Origin: Lichenostomus cassidix
Taxonomy: Eukaryota > Chordata > Aves > Passeriformes > Meliphagidae
Reading direction: 5' to 3'
Length of the DNA stretch: 64,000 nucleotides
Assembly: GCA_008360975.2 (NCBI GenBank)
Contig: CM039210.1
Span: 22,343,007 to 22,407,006 of the forward strand
The translations under genes were made by a program, and so were the position numbers. Of the stretch, positions 45,302 to 57,689 are shown piece after piece (position 1 is the stretch's first letter; the number at the start of each line of letters is the position of its first letter). A model generated the notes under the pieces. It had not been told where the DNA came from and searched no databases. It saw only the letters and a list, made by a program, of their open reading frames with translations.

Positions 45302-46202
45302 TGTCGGGGGTTGAGAATTTCTTCCCATTCCTGTTACTAAGCAACAAATGGTCCGATGTTCGGAGCGATCAAGCCTTTTGTAAAAGACAAAGGCTAGGTT
45401 TTTGGGCAGGGCAAGGTAAGGGAGAGCCGGCCCTGGGAACTCTCTCTCGTGGTTCGGACGCTGAGGGTAGAGGCTGCTGGCTCTTTGCTTTCCAGCTGCT
45501 ACCAGAGGAAATCCAACTGTGCCCTGTTTCTCTTCCCTCCTGGCTGGGTGAGCTTTGATTCAACTTTTCTCCTCACGGGGAAGGGCGCGTTTTCCCCCCC
45601 CCCGGGCTGCGTTCCCTCGTGGCTGCTGCCGGGAGAGTCCCGCGGCCCCTGCTGCCTGCCCCCGCCCTCTGCCGCACGAGACCGCGGCGTCTGCTGTGAC
45701 TGCAGAAATTCTCGCTGGCCGGAGAGAGAGAGAGAGCGCCCGCTCCTGCTGCCCTGTTCCCTCGCTGCCCTGAGCTGTTTTCCGCTGCCCTGCGTGTTTC
45801 TCAGCCCATTCGCCATTGCAGCTGCCGAACGGTGACCTGACCCTGCGCCACAGCGCCACCTGCAGCTGCTCGAGAGTCATTGCACCTGCCCTGGCCGGCC
45901 GGGAGCTCAACAGCGCCCCTGCTGCTTGCAACCGTGATTACACCACACGGGAGAAGGTTCAGCAGCTCACGTTATCTGCTGTTTGGTTTTCTGGTTCTAG
46001 TTGTGGTTTGCTATTATTGTTATTGTTTGTTTATAGATACTAGTAAAGAACTGATACTCCTTTTTTCCCATACCTTTGCCTGAAAGCCCTTGATTTACAA
46101 AATTAAATAATTCGGAGGGAGGAGGGGAAGGAAAATCACATCCTCTGCTCTAGGGGAGGGTTCAGCCTCTCTTGGCAGACACCTGTCTTTCAAACCAAGA
46201 CA
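45302..46202 (+). repeat. Family G solo LTR, copy 2
   Basis: 901 bp from TGTCGGGGG to AACCAAGACA, flanked by CTCAC on both sides (45297-45301 and 46203-46207). GC-rich middle, alignable to copy 1. Confidence 0.88.
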
Positions 46203-46207
46203 CTCAC

Positions 46208-49200
46208 CTATTTGCTTTTACGTTCATTACTAATTATAATCAGCCGTAAATCTGGACCTGATATTTTTCTCAGATTTACAGTAAAGACAAGCTGCTGTAT
46301 TTCATGTTACCTAAAAGTAAGGATAGTCAACACCTACAGAAAAATCTGATATTACCCTCCAAGCCCTATGATGCGTGCTTGGTAGGGACCAGGGAAAGGA
46401 AAATCTTAGATACAGCTTTTTAGATATTGCCAGTCATCTACTTTCCCACTTTATCTTTGTTATCCCCATTTAATCTTTGTTGACATTAGTCTTCCCATTG
46501 CCTTTTATGATATTACATTTGTGAGTAATCCTTCCTCAAGTGACAGTACAAAGTTTGTAATAAATATATCTCATTTGATTTTCAACAAAATGTTTGGAAG
46601 CCTATCATGCTTGACCACTGAAGGCAGACAGACACTGAGGACAGGCATTTTCCTATGATGTGCTTTGAGAAATGATGCTAAAAGCCAACATGACATGATG
46701 TGATCTACAGCCACCATAACAACTAAGAATAGTAAAATATGTATTAAAATATTGAGCAATTGTCTCTTCTATGATACTAATTCTCAGTGAGTCATTTGTT
46801 GAAGCCTCTATGTTTTGCAAAATACTTTGTAAATGTGTTCTACTGAACTGAAAATTGAGTAGTAAACTTAAAGGTATTAATAAAAATATTGTCACAGCAA
46901 TGATTAGCAGACAGACAAGAAGTCTTCTTTGTTCAGTGCAGGAGGTCTTTGAATGACTTATGTTTATTAAATGTTGAAGTGATGCATGCACTGTTGGCAG
47001 GCTAATTATAGCCTTGTGAAAGAATTGAGTTTAATTCTTAGTGCTAGACTCACTCTCAAGGACTGTAGACAGCTTGGAAAAACCCTTAGCAGGTGTACTG
47101 ATCATGGCTGGCAGACCAGTGTCCATCGATTAGTTAGTGATCTAACAGGAGTGAGTCTTCAGGCTTGTGCTGTGCTGCACAAATTATTTGGCCACAGGAT
47201 GACCTCAGCCAGCTCATTGTAACAGAGGAGCCTGCAAGCATCTCCCACTTGGTACCATGATTACACCACCTGTGTAGGCTTGCCTTTATCTAAAACTGCA
47301 GCAAGAAGTTCTTGTGTGAATGTCCTTTATGATAGAGGAGAATTTTTTCTTATAAGAAAAATTATATAATAACTCAAATGACTGAAATGGGAGAACTTCT
47401 ATGGACTGGGTCTGCCTGTGTGCTGCACATGGATTGGAGGCCCATTTGATGCTACTCCACTCAGGGTTCTCAGCATCTAAAAGGACATGAGATTAACTAT
47501 ATTATTCTCTCCTTATAGTCTTAGCTCTAATAAAAAGCATTTTAAATGAAACCTTACAGAGCTCTGAGTGCCTTTCTTACTGGGATCATAACAGACCAGC
47601 ACCTCCTGGTGAAAAATAGTAGGGAAGCAGAAAAGCATCTAGTTGTTCAACAGCAATTTTCATAAAGACTTCATAATTTAAAGTTATGTAGAAGGCTCAA
47701 TTCAAACTTGTGCTCCTGAAATTCTTTGCTTGGCTACTTGGTAACCTCTCATTCTTTTTTTTCCCCTTAACATGCTCAGTCAACCAAAGTTTTGCTGCTG
47801 TACATGCAGCAGGGATATGCCCTTCTTGCAGATAAGTCAAAGTAGGCCATAGAAATGCATCATTCCTTTACCTGAGTCCTGAACTGTGCTTTATCTGATA
47901 GACATTTTGAAATATTTCTACCAGCTACCTATTGTTACAAACTCTCATTGCACTGGAGGCTTTTTAACTTTTGGACTGAGAAGTTCTAAAACTGACATAT
48001 GTCAAGAGGGTGTATAGAAAGTGGCTTAATATACAGAAAAAGTGTTAAAAATCACCAGATTGGAAACAAAGAGCAAAAGTGAGCCTGCCTTATATAGCTA
48101 AACAATCAGGACATCTGTGCTTCACTACTTCAAAGGTAGTTTATGCATGGAGAAGACTGGAATCAACCCTGAATAACATTCTGTCTTATCTGAGTTGAAT
48201 AGATAGCTGTTATGAATTTATATATTCTCTCCTGGTTAACCCTGATTCCCTCATACAACATCACATGTAAAAATGTGCTTATTCACTAGCTCAAAAATAG
48301 TTCCTTAAAATAAATATGATGGAGACTTGCACAGTATCTGTTTTCCTCATTGCCTTTCATGTAAGAAACAGATATCAGATGCAAGAAAGACCCAACAGAA
48401 TGTAGTAAGAGAGTGGAATTGGAGAATATGTAGTCCAATGAAGCCAGTAAGTATCAGCAGTCTGCAAACAGTTATTTTAGAGGTATCCTAATTGTTAATG
48501 CCTATGCCTTTCCTTCAGATGGAAGATGGAAGTCCAGTACATGAATCTATTTTGACTACCAGACTCATGTTCTTCATGAATAAACACCAGTTCCTAAACA
48601 ATATTTGGTGCAAATCTCTTATGTTAAAACAGGTAAACATGGATAAAATCTATTAGGAAATTCAAGTGGAACTAGAGAAAAGGAAACCCTATTGAGTGTT
48701 CCAAATATTTATGTGGTTGAAACACTTAAGAGTTACAAGTATCTTCTCTCCAGAGCTGCTTCTAACACAAGTCATAACAACACAGAAAAACATTGTTTGA
48801 CTGTAATCTTGCTCTTAAATTGAGCTGGCTGAAACACAGAAAAAAATTGAAATAGGACATTATGTCAAATGATGGTTTATGAAGCCTGTAGTGCTAATGG
48901 CAAGCTAGATTTACCTAGTTGTTGGGAGGAATCTCTACTAGTGATGACACATCCTATAGGAGAATATTCTTGTAATTTGTTAAAACTCCTGAGCTGCCTC
49001 TCCTCATGTTAAAACAGAGAAGGAGAAATCAGGGAGGAGAGAGCTGAGGGGAGTTGGCTGCATGGGATTGTCTTTGAGGTGTGAAACTCTTACTGCAAAC
49101 ATCTTGGAGCAATGAGAGAACTGTGGTGCAGAATTAGGTCAAGGGGATCAGGTTTTCACTACTGGTGATCAGTAGTACAAATGAGATGAACATTATGCAG

Positions 49201-49248
49201 ACCTTCTTGAAGTCTTCTCCAACATCCCCTATTTAATTCTTCCCTTAC
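46208..49248. other. Long unannotated host-like region
   Basis: About 3 kb of AT-rich DNA without a convincing frame, repeat pair or RNA gene. It is the longest stretch without a recognised mobile element. Confidence 0.5.
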
Positions 49249-50350
49249 GGAGAATCACAGAATTGCAGAATATGCTGAGTTGGAAGGGACTCACAAGGAT
49301 CGAGTCCAACTCCTGGCTCTTCACAGGACCATCCCCAAGAGTCACACCATGTGCCTGAGACCATTGTCCAAATACTTCTTGAACTCTGTCAGGCTTAGTG
49401 CTGTGACCATTGCCCTGGGGAGCCTGTTCCAGTGCCTAACCACCCTCTGAGCGAAGAACTTTTTTCTAATATCCAACCTTACCCTTCCCTGACACAACTT
49501 CAGGCCGTTCCCTCAGGTCCTATCACTTGTCACCAGAGAGAAAAGATCAGTGTCTGCCCCTCCTCTTCCCCTCATGAGGAAGTTGTAGGCTGCAATGAGG
49601 TCTCCCCTCACTCTCCTCTTCTCCAGGCTGAACAGACCAAGCGACCTCAGCTGCTCCTCATACAGCTTCCCCTCAAGGCCCTTCACCATCTTTGTTGTCC
49701 TCCATTGGGTACTCCCTAATACCTTAATATCTTTTTTATATTCTGGCAACCAAAACTGCTCACAGTATTCAAGGTGAAGCCACCCCAGTGCAGAGCAGAG
49801 CGGGACAATCACTTCCCTTGACTGCCTGGTGATGCTGTGCCTAATGCACCCCAGGACATGGTTGGCCCTCCTGGCTGCCAGGGCGCTGCTGGCTCATATT
49901 CAACTTGCCGCTGAGCAGGACCCCCAGGTCCCTTTCTGCAGCATTGCTTTCCAGCGTCTCATTCCCCAGTACGTACATCCAGGGTTGCCCCATCCCCGGT
50001 GCAAAATCCAGCACTTTCCCTTATTGAACTTGATATGGTTGGTGATATCCCAGCCCTCTAATTTATCAAGGCCTCTCTGCAGGGCCTTCCTGCCTTCAAA
50101 AGAGTCAAGAGCTTCTCCCAGTTTTGTATTGTCTGCAAACTTGCTTAGTATTCCTTCCAGTCCTGTGTCCAAGTAATTTATGAAGATATTGAAGAGCACA
50201 GGGCATAAGATGGAGCCCTGTGGAACCCCACTAGTGACAGATCACCAGTCTGATGTCACCCCGTTCACTAGAACCCTTTGCGCCTGACCTGTGAGCCAGT
50301 TGCTCACCCATCCCAGGATGTGTTTATCCAGCTGCGAGTTGGACATTTTG
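49249..50350 (-). mobile_element. CR1 LINE fragment
   Basis: The minus strand gives CR1 ORF2: RT with [12 protein letters not shown] and [10 protein letters not shown] (second catalytic aspartate now asparagine), then LEYCEQFW and GLFSLEKRRVRGDLIA. The 3' end at 49249 carries the tail motif ATTCTGTGATTCTC-like sequence. The right end runs into a family G piece. Confidence 0.82.
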
Positions 50351-50355
50351 TCTGG

Positions 50356-51068
50356 AAGGATCTTGGGAGTCCGGCTGTGCACTGCCTTCTCCTCCTGGCT
50401 CGGTGAGCTCTTGCTTGGGAAAGGGCGTGGGATTCCGACCCTTTTCCCTGCTGGGAGTACGCACCTCCCCAGCTGCGCTTTTGCAGCAAATTCGGAGGAG
50501 TCCGCCTGTCGCTGCCCCCACCCTGTTTTGCCGGAACGCACCGCGGTGTCTCCTATAACTGTGGAGTTTCTGCCACCTTTGCTGGCTAGCCTGGGTGAAC
50601 GAGCCCTGCTGCTCCAGCTCGCTACTCTGAGCTCCCTGCTGCGGGCTGTCCTGCTGTCCTGCAGTTCAGCTCACCCGCCATTACCCACGTGAGATGAGGA
50701 GCTGACCTCGTGCCACAGCGCCACCTGCAACTGCTCGGGAGTCATCGCACCTGCCCTGCCTGGCTGGGAGCTCAACGTCGCCCCTGCTGGCTGTGACTGT
50801 AACTGCACCAAAGGAAAGGGTGTCTGGCAGCCCAGAGCAAGCTGCCAACAGGTTTCTGGGTTTTGTTTGTTGTTGCTACTATTGTTTGTTGCTTGTTTAC
50901 TTTGTTATAGATACTAGTAAAGAACTGTTATTCCTTTCCCCATATCTTTGCCTGAAAGCCCTTGATTCCAAAGTTATAATAATTCAGAGGGAAGGGGGGG
51001 TCATATTCTCTATTCTAAAGGAAGGTTTCCACCTTTCTTAGTAGACACCTGTCTTTCAAACCAAGACA
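50356..51068 (+). repeat. Family G LTR, copy 3, 5' truncated
   Basis: From about GGAGTCCGGCTGTGC to AACCAAGACA it matches copies 1 and 2; the first about 200 bases are missing and CR1 lies directly before it. Confidence 0.7.
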
Positions 51069-51297
51069 CCAGGGGACCTTACTCACTAATTCCCTGTGAT
51101 GCCCAAAAAGATAGGCTGGAAATAAAACCCCATAGACCAGTGTCTATAGAGCCGGTATTTGTTTATTGCAGAGCTGGAGGTGAGGGGGATTTCTACATCT
51201 AACTCACCCATTTTTGTCAAGTGCTGTGGTTCATTTATACAGTAAATATCGCTTAATGTTATTATGTCATTATAACATCATTATATATGCACTGGAG

Positions 51298-51787
51298 TGA
51301 CGTTGGAATTCGCGGCGAGAGTGAGCAAGCAGCAGTCTCAATGTGAGATATAAGCAAGCTCCATTTATTTCACCGTATGGGTGGCTTATATACTATTACA
51401 GTGTTTCTATTTATATCACATAGCTTACAATCTACATTCTTCTCACACATTCAGAGATCCTCCTTAGTTACTCCTTAATTTCTCATGAAATTCTCTCACA
51501 GCCTAGAGGCACAGCTGTGACTTTCGGTATTTTTCTCACGACACTTTGCCAGGGCTCTACTGAGGCCTATGTTCAGCTTGTTCACCTAACACAAGTCTTG
51601 CTCGTACTTGACACAAGCCCTATTACATTTTGCAACACTGGAGCTTATTTACATAATATGATCTCATGGTTATAAATAGTTATTTTGTGTGAGAACTGAC
51701 AGGTAGCTTGCCTCAGCTCACTGCCTCAGTTCACAGACATGGAATCGATACAATCCGCTCATACCCATGAGAATCTTAGCGTCAACA
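51298..51787 (-). repeat. Solo LTR nested in the E 3' LTR
   Basis: Plus strand TGACGTTGG to GCGTCAACA; minus-strand TATATAAG and AATAAA support the minus orientation. Flanks GGAG and CGAG match at three of four bases. Confidence 0.55.
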
Positions 51788-51838
51788 CGAGCAAGAAATA
51801 AAAACACAGGAAGGAATTTGCACCTGTTTGAAGGAGGC

Positions 51839-52034
51839 TGTTGCGAGATAGTGTGCTACCTATAGGCACCCAATGAGTTTAAAATGTAGTAAGTTTGGAG
51901 CCAATGGACATATAGGGTGCATGCTATGAAATAGTATAAAAGAAGCTCTGTAGTAATAAAGTAGCTCTTTTCTTTTCTTGGACTGAATTGTTGTTCCTCT
52001 ATACACATGTGTCGAGTCCACCTCAACAGCGACA
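51839..52034 (+). repeat. Short LTR-like element near E 3' LTR
   Basis: TGTTGCGAG to CAACAGCGACA, with TATAAAAG and AATAAA close to the end. The last bases equal those of family F. No target duplication found. Confidence 0.45.
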
Positions 52035-52500
52035 CTTTTGTGCTGTGCTTGCTCCTGCCCAATTTGGTGGTCGTAGGGGTCTTCTTGTGATGAAGGCTCA
52101 AGGTCTTCTTCGAATCTGAACTTTTCACCTTTGTCTTTGGAGCATGTGCAGTTATGGTGTTCCTTGGTGTCTACAGTTCTAACTGGTCTAAATTCTTTAT
52201 TTTGTGGCTAATTGGCTTTACATTTGCCAATTTCTCATTAGTACTATACTTGTCCATCTTTGAAACTATCCATCTGGGGAGTGTTTTTTTTGTTGTTGTT
52301 GTTTTTTTGGGTTTTTTTTTTTGTCTAGTCAGCATTAAGCAACTAGTTAACCATATACCAGCCATTACATTGTATAGAAAGTTATAATTAAAGTTATATT
52401 AGTAAAAAAAGTTATGATTCAGGTTATATAGGTATCTTATAACTCAAGCTATATAAGCATCTTTTACCTCTGACCCAAATTATATAGGCATCAAGTGCCC

Positions 52501-52513
52501 CCTTTCTTTACTC
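52501..52513 (-). other. Polypurine tract of provirus E
   Basis: Minus strand AAAGAAAGGGGGC lies just before TGATGCC of the 3' LTR. Confidence 0.65.
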
Positions 52514-52581
52514 CTTTGTGAATTGTTTCACAAGTTATATTGAGGTGTCTGTGTGCATTCCCAGAAAATATGTTCCTCTTT

Positions 52582-54071
52582 CTATTCTATTCTATGCCTC
52601 AACTGGTAACTTTTCCAGTCATCATAAGAAGTTGTATTCTGTTTGCAACACCACAGAAAACATTGACTGAATACACAGGTACAGAGAATGATTATTCCTA
52701 AGAACAAAATTACCATGAAGAACTGTTTTAGCCAATTGAAATCTGGGAGCCAAGACATGTTTCCCCTAAGTGGGTTGTCCAAGAAGTGTCATCTTTTGTT
52801 ACTTCATGAAGTACCCTTGCATGTTGCCAGATTGTATGTATATCTGTTGCTATTTGCCCTGATTGATCTACATATGTACAACAACTAGTATTTACTAGTG
52901 TACAAACTCCTCCCATTTGTGCTGTAATCATATCCAATACCGTTCAATTTTGGAGTGCTACTTCCTTTAGGGAATTGACTTCTGTTTGCGACCGTCCAAT
53001 GGCATCTGCTAGTGTATTTGCAATTATTTCCATTTCTGCTGAGATGTTTACTATTGCTGTGGCTAGCACAGGCTTTTCCCATGAGAATTCTTCTTGTGTT
53101 TTATAAATAAAGATAAAGTTTGGATGTTATTGGAACAGTGTCCCAGAACTTGGACGGTGCAAGCCTGGCCAATCAAGCCTAGGGGAAGGCTTCTGACCGA
53201 CCAATCTGAGTGACTTTTGAAAACTCTATATATATGATGAAATCAAAACAATAAAGGTCATTCCTTCTTGCCACTGAGAACTGGTGCTTTCATTACTCTG
53301 CTAGCTGCTCAACAGCGACATATTGCCATTTCTAACTGTGCTATTCCTAGAGGAAATAATAAGGCCCTAACCTGTGTTATATCTATTTAGAGGGTTCAAC
53401 GATACACTTCAACTTAATAGATTTTTCCAAACTCCTCTCCAGATTCCTCTAACAATCCCTGTAATTGAACTAGTGTGATTTATCATCTGTATGTGTGGGA
53501 CAAGGTACCCCATGGTACATTATCCTGTCCAATTTCCGGGTAATTGCTTATGGGCTGTTCCATTTCTGCGCAACCACCAATAACCATCTGGCAAATCACA
53601 ACTCACTGTAATTCTTATTAAGGGGTCGTTAGTATGTCTGGCATACAAATAGTTATGCCATTGTTGTGAGGGGACAAGTAAAGTTATGTTAAACCAGACC
53701 TATGGTAGGGAAACAATTTTGGTCCAATTGCTAGTGTTGTTAAAATAGCCAAGATTGGGTCCCGCAAACTTTGATTCTATATAAGTAATAGATTGATTAA
53801 CAAGCATTAATTGAAAAGGAGGTGTTCCCATAGGGGAGCCTGGCCGCTCACATTGGTGTCTATGTTCATACAGGAAATATGGGCTTAACTCAGTCCAACT
53901 ACTAGAGGGCACCCCCAACAACAGTGAGCGTAACTGTTGTACCTCTCCACACAACCAGCATTACCTTATGCTAGTATGGTTTGCTATGGATTCAAGCAAA
54001 GCCACATAATTATTAGCATTGAAGGTTATAGTGACTTGCCACAAAGCAACAAAGCATAACAATGTGTTCAT
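52582..54071 (-). pseudogene. Provirus E env
   Basis: ATG at 54069-54071 opens a signal-peptide-like stretch (NTLLCFVALWQVTITF), then TAA at 53961. The same frame shows CWLC (53949-53960), the surface-unit motif of gamma-type envelopes. A family F LTR splits the gene at 53058-53320. The transmembrane unit has CTLVNTSCC, a CX6CC motif, then after a frameshift near 52770 the membrane anchor FMVILFLGIIILCTCVF and a short tail. Non-functional. Confidence 0.75.
53058..53320 (+). repeat. Family F solo LTR, copy 4, in E env
   Basis: 263 bp, plus orientation, flanked by TATTGC on both sides (53052-53057 and 53321-53326). Confidence 0.93.
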
Positions 54072-54256
54072 AGTTTATGGCTGATTTTCAGTTTCAGTCC
54101 TTCAGTGTCAACAGCTGTTGCAGCCCATCGTTTAGCAGGCAAGTTCTTGACTTGGGTATAATGGGTCCAGGTAGGTTTCTCTTTTACGGGAACCACGGTG
54201 AAATTTGTCAGAAGGACCTGAAAAGATCCGTCCCACTTCTCTTGTAGAGGATCACC

Positions 54257-55400
54257 TCAAAAATTCTTAACATATACCCAGTCACCAGGATCAATTGCAT
54301 GCAATTTATGATCTGGCTGCTTAGGTTGATTTTCAAACACAATATTAAATTTATGATGCAATTGTTTGTTTATTGCTTTTAAATATTCACAGATATATTG
54401 ATTGCCTACTTGAGCCAAATTTTCATCATGAGTAACATTCAGTCCATAAGGTCTACCATAAAGAATTTCGAATGGGCTAACCTTTTCTTTTGATCGAGGT
54501 TTCACCCTGGGTCGCACAAGGGTGATGGGTAGAGCTTGGTACCAATGCAGATTGGTTTCCTGGCAAATTTTTGCTATTTGCTGTTTAATCATATGGTTCA
54601 TTTTCTCTACTTGACCATTCTATTGTGGCCTGTAGGGGGTATGAAGCTGCCACTGAATTCCTAATACTTTGCGGATTGCTTGCACAATTTGCGCACAAAA
54701 ATGCGTTCACTTATCAGAGGAAATTTCTCTGGGTACTCTGAACCTAGGGATGATTTCATTTAGCAATGCTTTTACTACTTCTCAAGCTTTGTTTGTTCTA
54801 CAAGGGAATGCCCCTGGCCACCTAGAAAAGGTGTCATTTAACACCAATAGATATGTGAAACCCCCCTTTCTTGGGAGTTCAGGAAAATCTATTTGCCATA
54901 CTTCCCCTGGAAAAGTTCCCCTGTCAATCACTCCTTGTTCTAGCCTAACTGTAGTATTTGGATTGTTCTTTAAACAGATGTCGCATTGTGATGTTACTTC
55001 TTTAATGACTTTTAACAAATGTGGGCCTGAAACTCGTGCTCTGAGATATTGGTAGAGGGGTCTACTCCCCAATGAGTTTTATCATGTTCAGATTTCACAT
55101 AGTGTTTCAAAGCTCTTTCAGGTATTACTAATTGGCCTGTTTCTAACTGTCCCCATGCATTCTCTAGAAGTTTCCCTTTATTATCTTGTATCCATTTGTG
55201 ATCTCCTGGCTGATAATTTACTGGTTGCCCAGTTTCTACTTCAGTGGGTATCAACGCAGTCACCACTGGCTCATTTCTTTCAGCGGCCAGCCTAGCTTCA
55301 TAATCTGCCAATCTGTTACCTTCCTCAGGGAGAGTGTTACCTTTAGAGTGTCCCCAGCAATGCATAACTGCCACCTGTGATGGGAGTTTCACTGCTTCCA
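54257..55400 (-). pseudogene. Provirus E integrase and RNase H end
   Basis: RNase H ends with AVMHCWGHSKG; the integrase zinc region has HYVKSEHDKTHWG and CDIC, the core has WQIDF, a second aspartate in SSDK followed directly by a stop (about 54714), and the glutamate in GQVEKMN preceded by another stop (about 54622). The C-terminal domain (VSPFEILYGRPYG, WVYVKNF) runs to 54257. The three acidic residues remain, but stops break the frame. Confidence 0.75.
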
Positions 55401-57600
55401 GGAGTCTGAGGACGTCAGTTGCATTTTTGACAACTTTCTTCTGAGCTGTTAAGTCCTCTTTCTCTCCAAATCACATCATGAGCATGGACAATCCCATAAG
55501 CATATTTGGAATCTGTCCAAATATTGATGATTTTTCCCTTTGCTAGCTCCAACGCTTGGGTTAGAGCTATCAGCTCAGCCTTTTGTGCTGAAGTTCCTGC
55601 AGGTAATGAATTTGACTCGATTACCTTAGAGACAGTGGTCACAGCATACTCAGCCATCCATGCCCCTTGCTTCATGAAACTACTGCCATCAGTAAACCGG
55701 TTGTTGGCATCTGGGGAGTGGTTCTTCTTTCAGATCTGGGCGGCTGGAGTACACAGCCTCGATGGTTTTCAGGCAATCATGTACTACTGGTTACGCTTCA
55801 GATTTTCCTTGCAGAAAGGAAGCAGGGTTAACAATGTTAGTTACTTGAATGTCAGTATCATCAGATCCGGCCAGAACTGCTTGATATTTCAGAAATCTTG
55901 AAGGAGACAACCACTGATTTCCTTTTTGCTCTAGGACAGCCGACACTGTGTGTGACACTAGAACAGTCATCTTTTGTCCTAGCATGAATTTTCTTGCTTC
56001 CTCAATGTTCATTATAACTGCTGCAACTGCTCTAAGGCAGGCAGGCCACCCCTTGCTCACAGTGTCCAGTTGCTTGGAGAAATATGCTACTGCTCTTTTA
56101 TAGGGGTCCAACCGCTGTGCTAAGACTCCCAGAGCTATCCCCTGCCTCTCATGTGAGAACAGCTAAAAAGGCTTACTCATGTCAGGAAGTCCGAGGGCTG
56201 GAGGTCTCATAAGTTTGCACTTCAATTCTTTGAAGGCCTTGTCAGCTTTGGGAGTCCATACCACAGCATTTTAGAGACCTTTACCAGTTCATATAAAGGC
56301 CTCACAATCAATCCATAGTTGTACAACCACAGTCGGCACCAACCTGTCATGCCAAGGAAAGCGCGAAGTTTTCTTACAGTCTGTGGCTTAGGTGTTTGGC
56401 AGATTGCTTCCTTCCATGCAGTTCCCAGAGATTGTTGTCCTCCAGAGATCTCATATCTGAGGTAGGTCACCTTTTGTTGTACCAGTTGAGCTTTCTGTTG
56501 AGAAACTTGATAGCCATTCAGTCCCAAAAAGTTCAACAGGCTCACTGTCCACTCAAGGCACTCTTTAGAAATTTTTGTAGCAACCAACAAGTCATCTACA
56601 TATTGTAGAAGTGTACCTTCCCCAGGTGGAGATTGCCATTGCTCTAATTCTTTAGCCAATTGATTTCCAAAAAGCATGGGACTGTTTTTGAACCCTTGAG
56701 GTAACACTGTCCAGGTAAGCTGGCTTTTCCTTCCTGTACTAGGATTTTCCCATTCAAATGCAAAAATCATCTGACTCTCTTCTGCGAAAGGTAAGCAGAA
56801 GAAGGCATCTTTGAGATCTATGACTGAAAACCAGATTAAATCCTCTCATAATTTTGTTAACAGCATGTAAGGATTAGCTACTACTGGATGGATACTTTTA
56901 GTAATTCCATTAACTGCTTGCAGATCTTGCACCAGTCTGTAGACTCCATTCGGTTTCTTTACTGGCAATATTGGGTTATTAAACTCTGACTCACATTCTT
57001 TCAATAGTCCTGATGCTAGAAACTTATTGATTATGGGCTCTACTCCTTTTCTATCTTCCAGTCTTAGGGGATACTGTTTCTTAGTCACTGGCCTGGCTCC
57101 TGCTTGTAATTCAATTTTAATGGGGTCAGCTAAGTTTGATCTTCCCAGAATATCAGTATTCCATACTCCTGGGTACACCTGCTTCAATATTTGTTCCACA
57201 TAGGTGTCATTATTTCCTGTCTCTGTCTCAATTGTTAATCCTAATGCTAAAACAAATTTGTCTTCTGGCACTTTAAATTTTCTTTCTCCTTCTTTAAATT
57301 CAATTATTGCTTCAAAGTTTTCAAGTAAATCCCTGCCTAACAAAGATTTAGGTGAATTAGGTAAATAGAGGAATTGATGTATTCTCATCCTTTTCCCAAT
57401 TTTGTATTCAAGTGGTTTTAAAAAGAATGCATTTTCTGGTTGGTCCATGGCTCCCTTAGCTCTAATGTATTTTTCACTTTTAGGCACCAAAGCTTGATTC
57501 AAAGCAGAAAATGTGGCTCCAGTATCTATTAAAAATTCAATTTCTTTATCACTGCCTAGTTGCATTTTAACCAGCAGATCTGCTAGGGCAGGACCTGCCA
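55401..57600 (-). pseudogene. Provirus E protease, RT and RNase H
   Basis: Protease with FLIDTGATFSAL (about 57540). RT with GVYRLVQDLQAVNG, a TGA at 56846, VLPQGFKNSP and the catalytic YVDDLL (about 56590-56602). A frameshift lies near 56270. RNase H has AELIALTQAL and TDSKYAYG (about 55500). YVDD and the domain order place it with gamma-type (class I) elements. Confidence 0.78.
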
Positions 57601-57689
57601 GTATTACTCAATCACTATCATCCACAGCTGCAGTGACAGTCTCTTGCACTTGATTTCCAAGATCAGCGCACTGGCGCTTCCAGTGTCCT

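Larger units (their letters stand above)
51097..52493 (-). repeat. 3' LTR of provirus E, with insertions
   Basis: Minus strand: TGATGCCTATATAATT at 52493, TATAAA at about 51234-51240, AATAAA at 51162-51167 and end GGGCATCA at 51097. The inner part is split by the LTRs at 51298-51787 and 51839-52034. Repeats of about 35 bases with TATATAGG(C/T)ATC lie near 52425-52493. Confidence 0.65.

Noticed and set aside
46571..46991. Minus-strand hydrophobic frames
   Set aside because: AT-rich chance frames with no flanking signals and no family resemblance.
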